Assembly: GCF_016056275.1 (NCBI RefSeq)
Contig: NZ_JAECZA010000003.1
Span: forward strand, 39,648 to 103,647
DNA: 64,000 nt
Reading direction: 5' to 3'
Source of the DNA: Dendronalium phyllosphericum CENA369
GTDB taxonomy: Bacteria > Cyanobacteriota > Cyanobacteriia > Cyanobacteriales > Nostocaceae
Of this stretch, positions 57,701-64,000 are shown one piece after another; position 1 is the first letter of the stretch; each line of letters starts with the position of its first letter. A program made the position numbers and the translations under genes. The notes beneath the pieces were generated by a model. The model searched no databases, was not told the DNA's origin, and was given only the letters and a program-made list of their open reading frames with translations.

Positions 57701-58526
57701 GCTTCACCCACAATGCTTCTGTACCTGGAGGAAGGGTAATTATTCCTGTAGGAGTTTCAGAAGCAACATAGGTAATTAAGTCACAGAGTTTTTGTGTCAG
57801 AAACGGTTGTCCGCCTGTCCAGTGAATAACTTCTTGCAGTATTGCTTGTGGTTGACTGACTACTGACTCTAATCCTCCAAGCAGGGGCATAGCTTCATGG
57901 AGTTCAAAACCCTGTAACTCAATTGCTTTTCCAAGGTTAAAGGGCGTGCGGCGTTTATCAGCAATCAAGTCAGAGGGACTTGCTACACCAAATAGTGCAA
58001 ATCCCAAGCGCTCGAAGTTTGAGTTTTGCGATCGCAGATTATAGCACTGACGAATCCAGGCAAAAAAGTCGTTAATTGGGAAACTTAAACTCAGTAGGCT
58101 ATCAATTTCATCAATAAAGATGAAAATATGTTCGCTGTTGACATTTGGTAATAAAACTCCTTCGACAAACAGGTGCAGTTTTTGCACTGAGGAAATACCT
58201 GCTTGCATCTCCCACCAACGCTTAAAGTTGACCTGTTCGGCTAAATTGAAGCTGTAGAACAAGCTGAGAATAATCCCTTTGTACCATCGCTCTGATGTAG
58301 TATCTTCGATACCCAAACGAGTCATATCCAAGTAAACACAGCTATGTCCTTCTTCTCTAAGACGATAACTTGTACGCTGCAGTAAGGATGACTTGCCCAT
58401 CTGACGAGAGTTTAAGACATAACAGAAATTGCCAGATTTTAAGCTGGCATAAAGTCTTTCGTCTGCTTGACGGGTAACATATGTCGGATCGTCACTGCGG
58501 AGGCTACCCCCTACTTGATATTTCAT
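54771..58526 (-). CDS. P-loop (AAA-like) ATPase with 14 WD40 repeats
   Basis: A 1251-aa protein. The N-terminal AAA-like domain (about 1-300) has a variant P-loop NSRQMGKSSL near 40-50, Walker B IFIFIDEIDSLL and the family block RRTPFNLGKAIELQGF. A transmembrane helix (LLVAVGIGLLISISLGIGTF) lies near 500. About 14 WD40 repeats, many ending in TIKLW or TVKLW, fill residues of about 590-1225, enough for two seven-bladed propellers. Two near-identical GC-rich inserts (55126-55184 and 56446-56504) add about 19 residues each between repeats, and a low-complexity stretch is encoded at 57478-57550. The STAND-like layout suggests a signalling scaffold or stress/conflict sensor; the trigger is unknown. 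Confidence 0.86.
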   Translation of the reverse strand: MKYQVGGSLRSDDPTYVTRQADERLYASLKSGNFCYVLNSRQMGKSSLLQRTSYRLREEGHSCVYLDMTRLGIEDTTSERWYKGIILSLFYSFNLAEQVNFKRWWEMQAGISSVQKLHLFVEGVLLPNVNSEHIFIFIDEIDSLLSLSFPINDFFAWIRQCYNLRSQNSNFERLGFALFGVASPSDLIADKRRTPFNLGKAIELQGFELHEAMPLLGGLESVVSQPQAILQEVIHWTGGQPFLTQKLCDLITYVASETPTGIITLPPGTEALWVKQLVKTYIIQNWQSQDEPEHLRTIRDRLLFNQQQAGRLLGIYQQVLQAESVEDMGTRRRGDAGMREDGDTGIQGRTDANTEDTNNSLRLLSPVPTDDSREQTELLLSGLVEKHNSYLKIKNPIYRHVFNSEWVVRQLDNLRPYSQTFNAWVISNYQDESRLLRGQALRDAQKWSQGKSLSDLDYQFFAASVECDRREVQTALEAARALEVEARLLQEKRTALLQRYLLVAVGIGLLISISLGIGTFTLYRQTQESETQARNSEIKALVSSSEGLFASNRHLDALVEAIKAKKRLQKLGITNINIERQVENVLRQAVYGADEYNRFSGHTAAVLAVDVSPDSSLIASASVDKTIKLWRRDGTEVATLKGHTATVRSIAFSPDGQRLASASEDGTLKLWQLNGEPALREGFPPQATGEPRRGQLLRTFKGHTASVWGVAWSPDGQFLASASFDTTVKLWKRDGKLLRTLQGYKQGFWGIAWSPDGEIVAAANLDKTVKLWKRDTSGWQNAKSLQPLLGHTGWVVGVAFSPDGKTIASSSEDKTVKLWQRDSKDGSYHQYKTLTGHSAGIWGVAFSPNGQTIASASLDKTIKLWNIDGTELRTLKAHTASVWGVTWSKDGSFIASAGTENVVRLWQSENPFQKSIIAHKVGIWSIAIASNSSTIATASHENTVKLWSRQGKLFKTLTEPGHIVFEVSFSKDGKLIAFGIDNDSVKLKKPDGTNVATYNDSQSKLLTAVLSPDGRTIAMANINKIVQIWHRDRSAPQILKGHQAEVWHIEFSPDGRFLGSASGDGTAKLWTLDGKLFSTLVGHSAAVWRVVFSPNSKMVATGSGDNTVKLWTLNGEPALREGFPLQATGEPRRGKLLKTFKGHSAAIWGVAFTPDGKILASGSVDATIKLWKLDGTEITTLKGHTAAIRELVISADGTLLASGGDDNTLILWNLQRILNLNALTYSCSLVQDYLKNNIAVEKDDRLLCNHS
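55126..55184. repeat. GC-rich palindromic element inside WD40 region, copy A
   Basis: It contains CCCCTTCGGGG (55126-55136), an outer inverted repeat GCCAG (55140-55144) / CTGGC (55175-55179) and an inner hairpin at 55151-55170 (GAGGG-AAA-CCCTC core). In frame with the - strand gene, it adds residues such as EPALREGFPLQATGEPRRG between WD repeats. Confidence 0.75.
56446..56504. repeat. GC-rich palindromic element inside WD40 region, copy B
   Basis: Same layout as copy A at an offset of 1320 bases, with one mismatch seen over the core. It adds EPALREGFPPQATGEPRRG to the same position of another WD40 repeat. The flanking WD40 DNA is less similar than the element itself, which favours separate insertion or element-limited conversion over simple duplication of a blade. 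Confidence 0.75.
57478..57550. repeat. Purine/pyrimidine-biased tandem repeat encoding a charged low-complexity stretch
   Basis: Short units of the form (C/T)CCC(C/G)CATC / TCTCCGTC repeat through this segment of the ATPase-WD40 gene. On the coding strand they give DMGTRRRGDAGMREDGDTG and similar between the ATPase part and the transmembrane helix. Such GGGGAT/GAGAC-type repeats are frequent spacers in Nostoc-type genomes. Confidence 0.55.
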
Positions 58527-59255
58527 ATTTGAGTAGGATTATCAAATCAAGAGATTAACATAATGATTGGCATTTTTTAGATAACTTATTAAAAGTGAAT
58601 ATTATAAATATGATAGCACAGCTTTATACAAGGATTTTGTCAATTTTAGGTCAAATATTTACTATTATTTTTTCATAAATTAAACAGTTTAAGCCCACTG
58701 CTAATAAGCATTGAACTTATATTTTTATAAAGCAGTTATCGATAGCTATTTTGCAAAATATCTGCGTTTTCACAAATCATTTAGAACTGCTATGTGATTA
58801 ATTACTAATCATTACCTCGCCGAACTCAAATCTACTTATTCATCGCTCGAATAAAGTTGCTCTAGTTTAATATTGATTACTTAATGTTAATATTTATCAA
58901 AAAAATTTTGCTTAAATGTCTTAAATGTCTTAAATGTCTTAAATATTTTATAATTACTTCTTAACTGTCCTTGCACACCTATTTAATTACTGATATATAT
59001 TTAATTGCAAAAGTAATTTCCTTCAAAGAAAACACCATGTCTGCAAACACAATCAAAAGAGTAGATGTCGCAAAGGATAATTAGCAAGTATTAGCATTTG
59101 GAATTCTCCCTCTACTCCAGCACAAATGCAGACCAAAAAATCGATAAGTTGTGTAATCTGTTGGGCTAAATTCTGATTAGAAAATTTCTTTTAATTTAGC
59201 GATCGCTTTATCAGTCATGTTTTCACCTAAAATATAAGGATTATAGGTAAGTACA
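58527..59255. other. AT-rich intergenic region with a 9-mer tandem repeat
   Basis: About 730 bases between the divergent ATPase-WD40 gene and the small hydrophobic-protein gene. It should contain both promoters. The clear structure is CTTAAATGT repeated four times from 58911 to 58946, followed by a degenerate fifth unit. A 15-codon open frame at 59037-59084 has no support. Confidence 0.6.
58911..58955. repeat. Short tandem repeat, 9-bp unit
   Basis: Four exact copies of CTTAAATGT plus CTTAAATAT. The unit length fits an intergenic short tandem repeat of the cyanobacterial type; there are no unique spacers, so it is not a CRISPR. Confidence 0.8.
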
Positions 59256-59663
59256 ATGGATGAACTCGTTAAAAAAATTGCTGGTTTAGGTCTTCCTGGT
59301 ATACTTTTTGTGATTGCAACGGCTACATCAGGGGGTAGTGTCGCAGCAGTTGTCGCTATGCTTTCATCGCTGGGCGGGCCTTTGGGTGTCTTAGGAGGTT
59401 TGGGCTTACTAGGACTGGTAGGCATTTTAGCAGAATATATAGCAGGATTTGGAGTTGAAAACATTCTCAAGCTCATCTATACAGAACGTAGCAAAACTGA
59501 ATCTGTAAGATTTATTTTTAAAGAAATTCAAGAGTTACCCATTACAGACGACCTAAAACTCAAACTGAAACATCACATTCGCCCGATACTTTTTATTGAG
59601 TCTGAAGAAGTCCCAGTTCTGAAAACAGTCGAGGTTGTTGATGAGGAACAATTTACCTATTAA
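59256..59663 (+). CDS. Small glycine-rich hydrophobic protein next to an ABC transporter
   Basis: A 135-aa protein that I do not recognise. Residues of about 5-65 are hydrophobic and glycine-rich with two likely membrane-spanning or membrane-inserting segments (LGLPGILFVIATATSGG and GGPLGVLGGLGLLGLVGIL). Residues of about 70-135 are charged and helical (KLKLKHHIRP, then acidic TVEVVDEEQFTY). It lies 182 bp upstream of an ABCD/SbmA-type ABC transporter gene on the same strand. It could be a transporter partner, a membrane-active peptide precursor or an immunity-type protein. No double-glycine leader or cysteine pattern is present, so a bacteriocin call is not justified. Confidence 0.6.
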   Translation: MDELVKKIAGLGLPGILFVIATATSGGSVAAVVAMLSSLGGPLGVLGGLGLLGLVGILAEYIAGFGVENILKLIYTERSKTESVRFIFKEIQELPITDDLKLKLKHHIRPILFIESEEVPVLKTVEVVDEEQFTY

Positions 59664-59845
59664 ATTTTATTTGACTCTCCCTAGTCCACCTTATTAAGGG
59701 AATTTAGGAGGCTCGAAAATTTTCGACTGCCAACAATAAAACTTTATTCAATCTCTAAAAACAAAATGGTCTCTGAGTCTAATTTTATTCTCAAAGGTCA
59801 TTTCAAAATTCCTAGTCTAATTAATAGCGGCTACATATTGAGAAT

Positions 59846-61867
59846 ATGCAAATTCCATCTGTGCGCGAGCAAAACGCAACAAATCCTTTTTCAGCGTTAA
59901 CTCAATTTTGGGAGGATGTGAAAGTAGTTGCTCAACCTTATTGGTATCCGACAAAAGCAGAAGGAAGAGCATTCACAGATGTGATTAGTTCGTGGGGAAT
60001 GCTTATTCTCCTAGTAGTATTAATAGTCGGAGTTGTAGCGGCAAATGCAGCAAATAGCTACTGGAATCGCTATGTAATTGATATTGTTATTGAAGAAAGA
60101 GACCTTGCTAAATATAACAGTACTTTATGGCTGTCCTGTCTAATTGTTATACTGATGGTTCTCTTGGTAACTTTCTTGAGATATATCAGGAAGAAAATCA
60201 CTCTTGATTGGTACAAATGGTTAAACAATCATATTTTAGAAAAATATCTGAGCAATCAAGCTTATTATAAGATAAATTTTCAATCTAATATAGATAATCC
60301 AGATCAACGTTTATCCCAAGAAATAGAACCTATTACTAGTAGTGCTTTAAGATTTTCATCTGCTTTATTAGAAAAAGTTTTGGAAATGGGAAGTGCTGTA
60401 ATAATTCTCTGGATAGTTTCCCCAGAAATTGCAATTTATTTAGTAATTTATACAATTATAGGTAATATAATAGCAGTTTATGTGAATCAAACTATAAATA
60501 AAGTTAATCAAGAAGAACTTGCGTTTAAAGCAGACTTTGCTTATTGCTTAACTCATATTCGTAATCACGCTGAATCGATTGCTTTTTTTCAAGGAGAAGA
60601 AAAAGAATTACATATAATCCAGCGTCGATTTAATAATGTTCTGGAAACCGCTGAACGTAGGCTAAGTTTGGAAAGAGGACAAGATGCTTTCGGCAGAGCA
60701 TATCAGTCTGCCATTGGTGTATTTTCGATGTTTATCCTCACTCCTTTATTTATTCAAGATCGAATTGATTTTGGAGAAATTAATCAAGTCAGTTTTGCTT
60801 GCTTTATGTTTTCTAATGCTCTGGGAGAGTTAATCGGTGAATTTGGGATTGCAGGGCGTTTTTCTAGTTATGTACAGCGTTTAGCTCAGTTTTCAGGTGC
60901 GCTAGAGGCTGTTAGTAAAGAACCAGAGCATGTCAGTACTATTAAAGTCATAGAAGAAAAACGTTTGGCTTTTGAGCATGTTACTTTACAAACACCAAAT
61001 TATCAGCAGGTTATTGTTGAAGACTTGTCACTTTCTGTCCAACCAGGCGAAGGATTACTAATTGTTGGCCCTAGCGGTAGGGGTAAAAGTTCTTTGTTGA
61101 GAGCGATCGCAGGTTTGTGGAACGCAGGAACTGGTCGTCTGGTGCGTCCTTCTCTAAAAGAAGTATTATTCTTACCCCAACGTCCTTACATCATTTTAGG
61201 GAGTTTACGCGAACAGTTACTCTATCCACATACAGATCGCAAAATGAGCGATCGCGAACTCGAACAAATTTTACAACAAGTTAACTTGCAAAATTTACTT
61301 ACCCGTGTTAAAGGCTTTGATGAAGAGGTTCCTTGGGAAAATATATTGTCGTTAGGAGAACAACAACGCCTTGCTTTTGCCCGACTATTGATTACACATC
61401 CTAGTTTCACTATCTTAGATGAAGCGACGAGTGCTTTAGATTTGAATAATGAAGCTAATTTATATCAAAAGTTACAAGAAACCAAAACAACTTTTCTCAG
61501 CGTTGGTCACAGAGAAAGCTTATTTAATTATCATCAATGGGTATTAGAACTTTCACAAGAATCAAGTTGGCAGCTTGTTTCTATAGAAGATTATCTGCTG
61601 CAAAAAGAAATTGCTATTAAACCAGTTGAAAAAGAGCCAAACACAATATGTATCTCACCTAAAAATAAATTCCAACTAGAATCAGAACCTTCAGCAGCGA
61701 CAGCCACAATTGTAGGGCTTTCTCATCAAGAGCTGCAAACATTAACAAACTATTCTCTTACCACTATCAAAACCAGAGCAAGTCAAGGAAAATCTGTCAC
61801 TACAAAGGATAATATAACCTACTACTATAACAACGATCCGAAGATATTGAAATGGGTAAAACATTGA
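59846..61867 (+). CDS. ABC transporter, fused permease-ATPase of the ABCD/SbmA type
   Basis: A 673-aa half-transporter. The N-terminal cytosolic part (FWEDVKVVAQPYWYPTKAEG) and about six membrane helices match the ABC_membrane_2 family (ABCD, SbmA/BacA and B12/bleomycin-type transporters). The ATPase has Walker A GPSGRGKSSLLRA near 410, signature LSLGEQQRLAFARLL, Walker B FTILDEATSALD and switch His VGHRES. A C-terminal extension of about 100 residues follows the ATPase and ends in an HTH-like stretch (LSHQELQTLTNYSLTTIKTR), which is not part of the usual family length. Substrate unknown: peptides, cobamides or fatty-acyl compounds are handled by relatives. Likely functional partner: the small hydrophobic protein upstream. 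Confidence 0.87.
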   Translation: MQIPSVREQNATNPFSALTQFWEDVKVVAQPYWYPTKAEGRAFTDVISSWGMLILLVVLIVGVVAANAANSYWNRYVIDIVIEERDLAKYNSTLWLSCLIVILMVLLVTFLRYIRKKITLDWYKWLNNHILEKYLSNQAYYKINFQSNIDNPDQRLSQEIEPITSSALRFSSALLEKVLEMGSAVIILWIVSPEIAIYLVIYTIIGNIIAVYVNQTINKVNQEELAFKADFAYCLTHIRNHAESIAFFQGEEKELHIIQRRFNNVLETAERRLSLERGQDAFGRAYQSAIGVFSMFILTPLFIQDRIDFGEINQVSFACFMFSNALGELIGEFGIAGRFSSYVQRLAQFSGALEAVSKEPEHVSTIKVIEEKRLAFEHVTLQTPNYQQVIVEDLSLSVQPGEGLLIVGPSGRGKSSLLRAIAGLWNAGTGRLVRPSLKEVLFLPQRPYIILGSLREQLLYPHTDRKMSDRELEQILQQVNLQNLLTRVKGFDEEVPWENILSLGEQQRLAFARLLITHPSFTILDEATSALDLNNEANLYQKLQETKTTFLSVGHRESLFNYHQWVLELSQESSWQLVSIEDYLLQKEIAIKPVEKEPNTICISPKNKFQLESEPSAATATIVGLSHQELQTLTNYSLTTIKTRASQGKSVTTKDNITYYYNNDPKILKWVKH

Positions 61868-61934
61868 GCACATCTTTTTGTGTTGACTGTTGACAGTTAA
61901 CCGTTAGCGGTCAACGAACCTCACGAGCAATCGT

Positions 61935-63155
61935 CTATTTGAACCTAGAATTCCCGGAATTTGATTCAGGTGGATATGTCAACGAATGTTGCACTAGCCA
62001 GCAATGTAAGCCTACCATCAAGAGCGCCAACGGCAGCATCAAAATTGGAATAATCTCTAAACCTACCCAACTAGCAATCCAGCCTGCTCCAGTAGGTACG
62101 ATCGCTGCGCCAAAACTGGCAGCACTAGTGGCAAAGCTAACAGCCGCAGGAACGAGAGGGTCTGGCAATCGTTGAGGGAGTAACCAAATGGTGGCAGGAA
62201 AGATTGCTGCCAGCCCAAATCCGATTAAAGGTAAACTAATCCATTGCTGGGGCAGTTGCCACCAAGCAAGCAATCCAATTATTGTAAGAGTGAGCGACAT
62301 ACTGATTGTGCGAACTGCCCCCAGCCATTGCAAGAAATAACCTAAGATAAAACGTCCCAATGTTAATCCTAGCCAGTAGGCACTAACGCTGTAACCAGCA
62401 ATCAGCGTGGGAGTGTAACGAGCAACGGATTGCACAGTGTATGCCCAGTTGCCAACGCAGGCTTCGATGCCAACATAAACCAGCAAAAGTAGTCCACTTA
62501 GCAGTACTATCGGAGTTTGGAGCGATCTGCCTAGATTTTCTAGCGCAGTTGTATTGGATGCCGATACTCGTACTGTCATTGGTGTGTATTTGTAGATAAT
62601 TACGCCTAGCACACTTACAATCAAGAGGCTGACAATCCCGGCTAACACCCAATAAATTTGTCGCCAATTCATGCCTACTGCTAATAAAGTAGTGGCGATC
62701 GCAGGCCCTAAGAGTGCGCCTACACCATAAAAAGCATGAAGCAAACCAATCAGACTGGCACTGCGGGAATCTTGCACAATGTAAGTATTGATCCCTGCAT
62801 CAATCAGTCCAATCCCCAATCCTAACTCTGCTCCGGCAGCAACCATAAGAAACCAAGAGGGTGAGGTGGCATAAATCGTCAGCGCCATCGTTAGCGCACC
62901 CGCAGCAATCAATAGCATTCGAGCTAACCCCAGTCGGTTACTCACAAGACTGCTGGTGAATGCTGCTAGAATGTAGCCGCTAATTTGACTGACAAACAGC
63001 AGGGTAACGGTTGCTGGAGTCAGGTGATATGTAGATACAATGGAAGGCAGAAGAACTCCTAATCCTGCTTCAGCGATACCAATAGCAATAAAGGCATATA
63101 AGGCGATCGCCACCCCAATCCATGAAGGTAGTAGGGTGCGTTGATAGTCTCTCAT
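61935..63155 (-). CDS. MFS transporter
   Basis: A 406-aa major facilitator protein with 12 hydrophobic segments. The first half has the loop SNRLGLARMLLIAAG in the motif A position and ELGLGIGLIDAGINTY in TM4-5, typical of small-molecule/sugar-type MFS exporters (FucP/YfcJ-like group). A TetR-type regulator gene on the same strand begins beyond the right edge and ends 636 bp upstream, so it may regulate this transporter. The substrate cannot be inferred. A short tract after its 3' end (61884-61917) carries small GTTGAC/GTTAAC repeats. Confidence 0.86.
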   Translation of the reverse strand: MRDYQRTLLPSWIGVAIALYAFIAIGIAEAGLGVLLPSIVSTYHLTPATVTLLFVSQISGYILAAFTSSLVSNRLGLARMLLIAAGALTMALTIYATSPSWFLMVAAGAELGLGIGLIDAGINTYIVQDSRSASLIGLLHAFYGVGALLGPAIATTLLAVGMNWRQIYWVLAGIVSLLIVSVLGVIIYKYTPMTVRVSASNTTALENLGRSLQTPIVLLSGLLLLVYVGIEACVGNWAYTVQSVARYTPTLIAGYSVSAYWLGLTLGRFILGYFLQWLGAVRTISMSLTLTIIGLLAWWQLPQQWISLPLIGFGLAAIFPATIWLLPQRLPDPLVPAAVSFATSAASFGAAIVPTGAGWIASWVGLEIIPILMLPLALLMVGLHCWLVQHSLTYPPESNSGNSRFK

Positions 63156-63595
63156 TGGCTGGGAACGCTCCTAGAGCAGACAATTTGGCTGCTGAGATTT
63201 ACTCATTGACATCCTCAAAAATAACTTCAACTCGGATTCAATATGTAAAGCGCCAAGCCCTGTGAAGAGATTGACGCTTTAGCAAATTTTATCTTTAGGG
63301 TCTTTATATCAGCTGACCCCATTTAATTAACAAAACTTATTTTTTGTATAAGTTCTCATACATTGAACAAGGTTATGTAATATTTTAGATTTTCTTTAGA
63401 TTTGGAAATTATGCTGAAATCAAACTGTATACGGTATTGAGCCGAGATCCTTGTAAAATTATGCCAAATAGTCTAAAAACTACTGCTATGTCTAGCTTTT
63501 AGCCATTTCTAAAAAATTTTTGCTACACTAAAAAGCATGAATATACGGTTGACAGAGGATGGGATTAAGCAACTTTAGCATCAGTTCCTTAGCGT
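63156..63595. other. Intergenic region with one hairpin
   Basis: No gene seen. TAAAGCG (63246-63252) pairs with CGCTTTA (63275-63281) across a 22-base loop; this could lie in the 5' region of the MFS transcript. The rest is AT-rich and should hold the MFS promoter. Confidence 0.4.
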
Positions 63596-63785
63596 ACAAT
63601 TTTTCCGTTTTGGGTGCCCAAATTAAGGGACTACTGGATTAAACGGCAAGAAGCTAAAGCCAAATCCGAATTAATCAAAAGTAGACAGAAGATAGCCCAA
63701 AAGCAACAATATGTCTGTCCTGTTTGCGGGAAATCGCTTTTTATGATGAAGAGTCACATCTGGGCGTATCTAGCGTTTGGGGGAG
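63596..63785 (+). pseudogene. Group II intron maturase remnant (C-terminal HNH-type end)
   Basis: In frame with 63614, the translation reads FWVPKLRDYWIKRQEAKAKS, then SRQKIAQKQQYVCPVCGKSLF, a block typical of the C-terminus of cyanobacterial group II intron reverse transcriptase/maturases that end in a zinc-finger HNH nuclease. The expected continuation (YDEESHL) is present but shifted by one base after KSLF, and the HH part of the HNH is missing. Upstream, a stop at 63590-63592 cuts the frame and no reverse transcriptase core is present. It is a degraded fragment, not a gene. I see no intron domain V hairpin. Confidence 0.72.
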
Positions 63786-63791
63786 GGGGAA

Positions 63792-64000
63792 CTAACGTGC
63801 CAGACTCCGTAGCAAGTGGGAAGATATCTGTGTGGCTAAGACTTCAGGTTCTAGGTTTTGATTTTGGACAACGAGTAGATCGTAAAGAGTCCAATTAATC
63901 GTACCAATAATGCTGTTAATAGTAATTTGAACATTAAGTGCAGGTGGATTGAGGAATATCCCTTGAGCAATACCATCTTCAATAATGGTCAATAAAATAT
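63792..64000 (-). CDS. TetR/AcrR-type regulator, C-terminal part (runs off the right edge)
   Basis: The frame is open to the window edge, so only about 69 C-terminal residues are seen. The sequence (IEDGIAQGIF, then INSIIGTINWTLYDLL, ending ATQISSHLLRSLAR) has the look of the last helices of a TetR/AcrR ligand-binding domain. The DNA-binding half lies outside. It is on the same strand as, and upstream of, the MFS transporter gene, a common regulator-transporter arrangement. The family call rests on a short stretch. Confidence 0.58.
   Translation of the reverse strand, partial: ILLTIIEDGIAQGIFLNPPALNVQITINSIIGTINWTLYDLLVVQNQNLEPEVLATQISSHLLRSLAR

Noticed and set aside
57364..57711. Open frames on both strands across the low-complexity tract of the ATPase-WD40 gene
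   Set aside because: They come from the repetitive, stop-poor tract and not from a gene.
58911..58955. CRISPR-like array
   Set aside because: The units are 9 bp and directly adjacent, with no spacers and no cas genes.
59037..59084. 15-codon open frame before the small hydrophobic-protein gene
   Set aside because: Too short, no clear SD and no recognisable peptide leader; could be chance in AT-rich DNA.
59256..59663. Bacteriocin precursor call for the Gly-rich hydrophobic protein
   Set aside because: No double-glycine leader, no cysteine/lanthionine pattern and a large charged C-terminus; the transporter lacks a peptidase domain.
63614..63898. 94-codon open frame as an intact gene
   Set aside because: Only the first half resembles a maturase, then the frame shifts; the second half is antisense to a TetR-type C-terminus.

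Overview
The window looks like a filamentous cyanobacterium (Nostoc/Scytonema/Tolypothrix type). It is AT-rich, carries many HIP1 octamers (GCGATCGC), has short palindromic repeats scattered between and inside genes, and contains several protein families that are strongly cyanobacterial (DUF928, DUF1822, TPR-CHAT, CHASE2-CHAT, sucrase/ferredoxin-like, CYP110-like P450).

Bases 1-37633, all on the + strand, form one continuous hybrid PKS/NRPS operon with overlaps or short gaps throughout. The longest gap is 107 bp. It enters the window inside a PKS gene, so the start of the assembly line is missing. The readable order is: (1) PKS [..KS]-AT-KR-ACP; (2) NRPS C-A-PCP, whose A-domain code reads as threonine; (3) a PKS module KS-AT-KR-PCP-E with degenerate AT and KR motifs, ending in an NRPS-type epimerase; (4) NRPS C-A-NMT-PCP; a PLP-dependent decarboxylase of the PanP/aspartate 1-decarboxylase type; (5) PKS KS-AT-KR-ACP; (6) PKS KS-AT-KR(dead)-ACP; (7) NRPS C-A-PCP-TE, whose A domain has a beta-alanine-like code and whose TE has Cys in place of Ser. 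Two tandem P450s, a ferredoxin-like [2Fe-2S] protein and a MATE exporter follow, which reads as tailoring, electron supply and export. I do not recognise the product. The prediction is a peptide-polyketide containing Thr (possibly D-configured), an N-methylated residue, two malonate extensions and a C-terminal beta-alanine-type unit. Modules 5 and 6 share about 1.42 kb of apparently identical DNA.

Bases 37634-47575 are a mixed surface/secreted block: a two-partner-secretion haemagglutinin-like exoprotein followed by a TPR-CHAT protein, a small secreted protein, a secreted ricin-type lectin/M23-like protein with its own terminator, and a GspE/PilB-type ATPase.

Bases 47633-58526 are on the - strand. 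They hold an orphan IS630-type helix-turn-helix protein, a tightly coupled set (sigma-like factor, DUF1822, CHAT-CHASE2, DUF928), and a P-loop ATPase with 14 WD40 repeats. This block resembles cyanobacterial signalling or conflict operons.

Bases 59256-64000 hold a small glycine-rich hydrophobic protein next to an ABCD/SbmA-type ABC transporter, an MFS transporter on the - strand, a broken group II intron maturase remnant, and the C-terminus of a TetR-type regulator leaving the window on the right. No tRNA, rRNA or CRISPR array was found.
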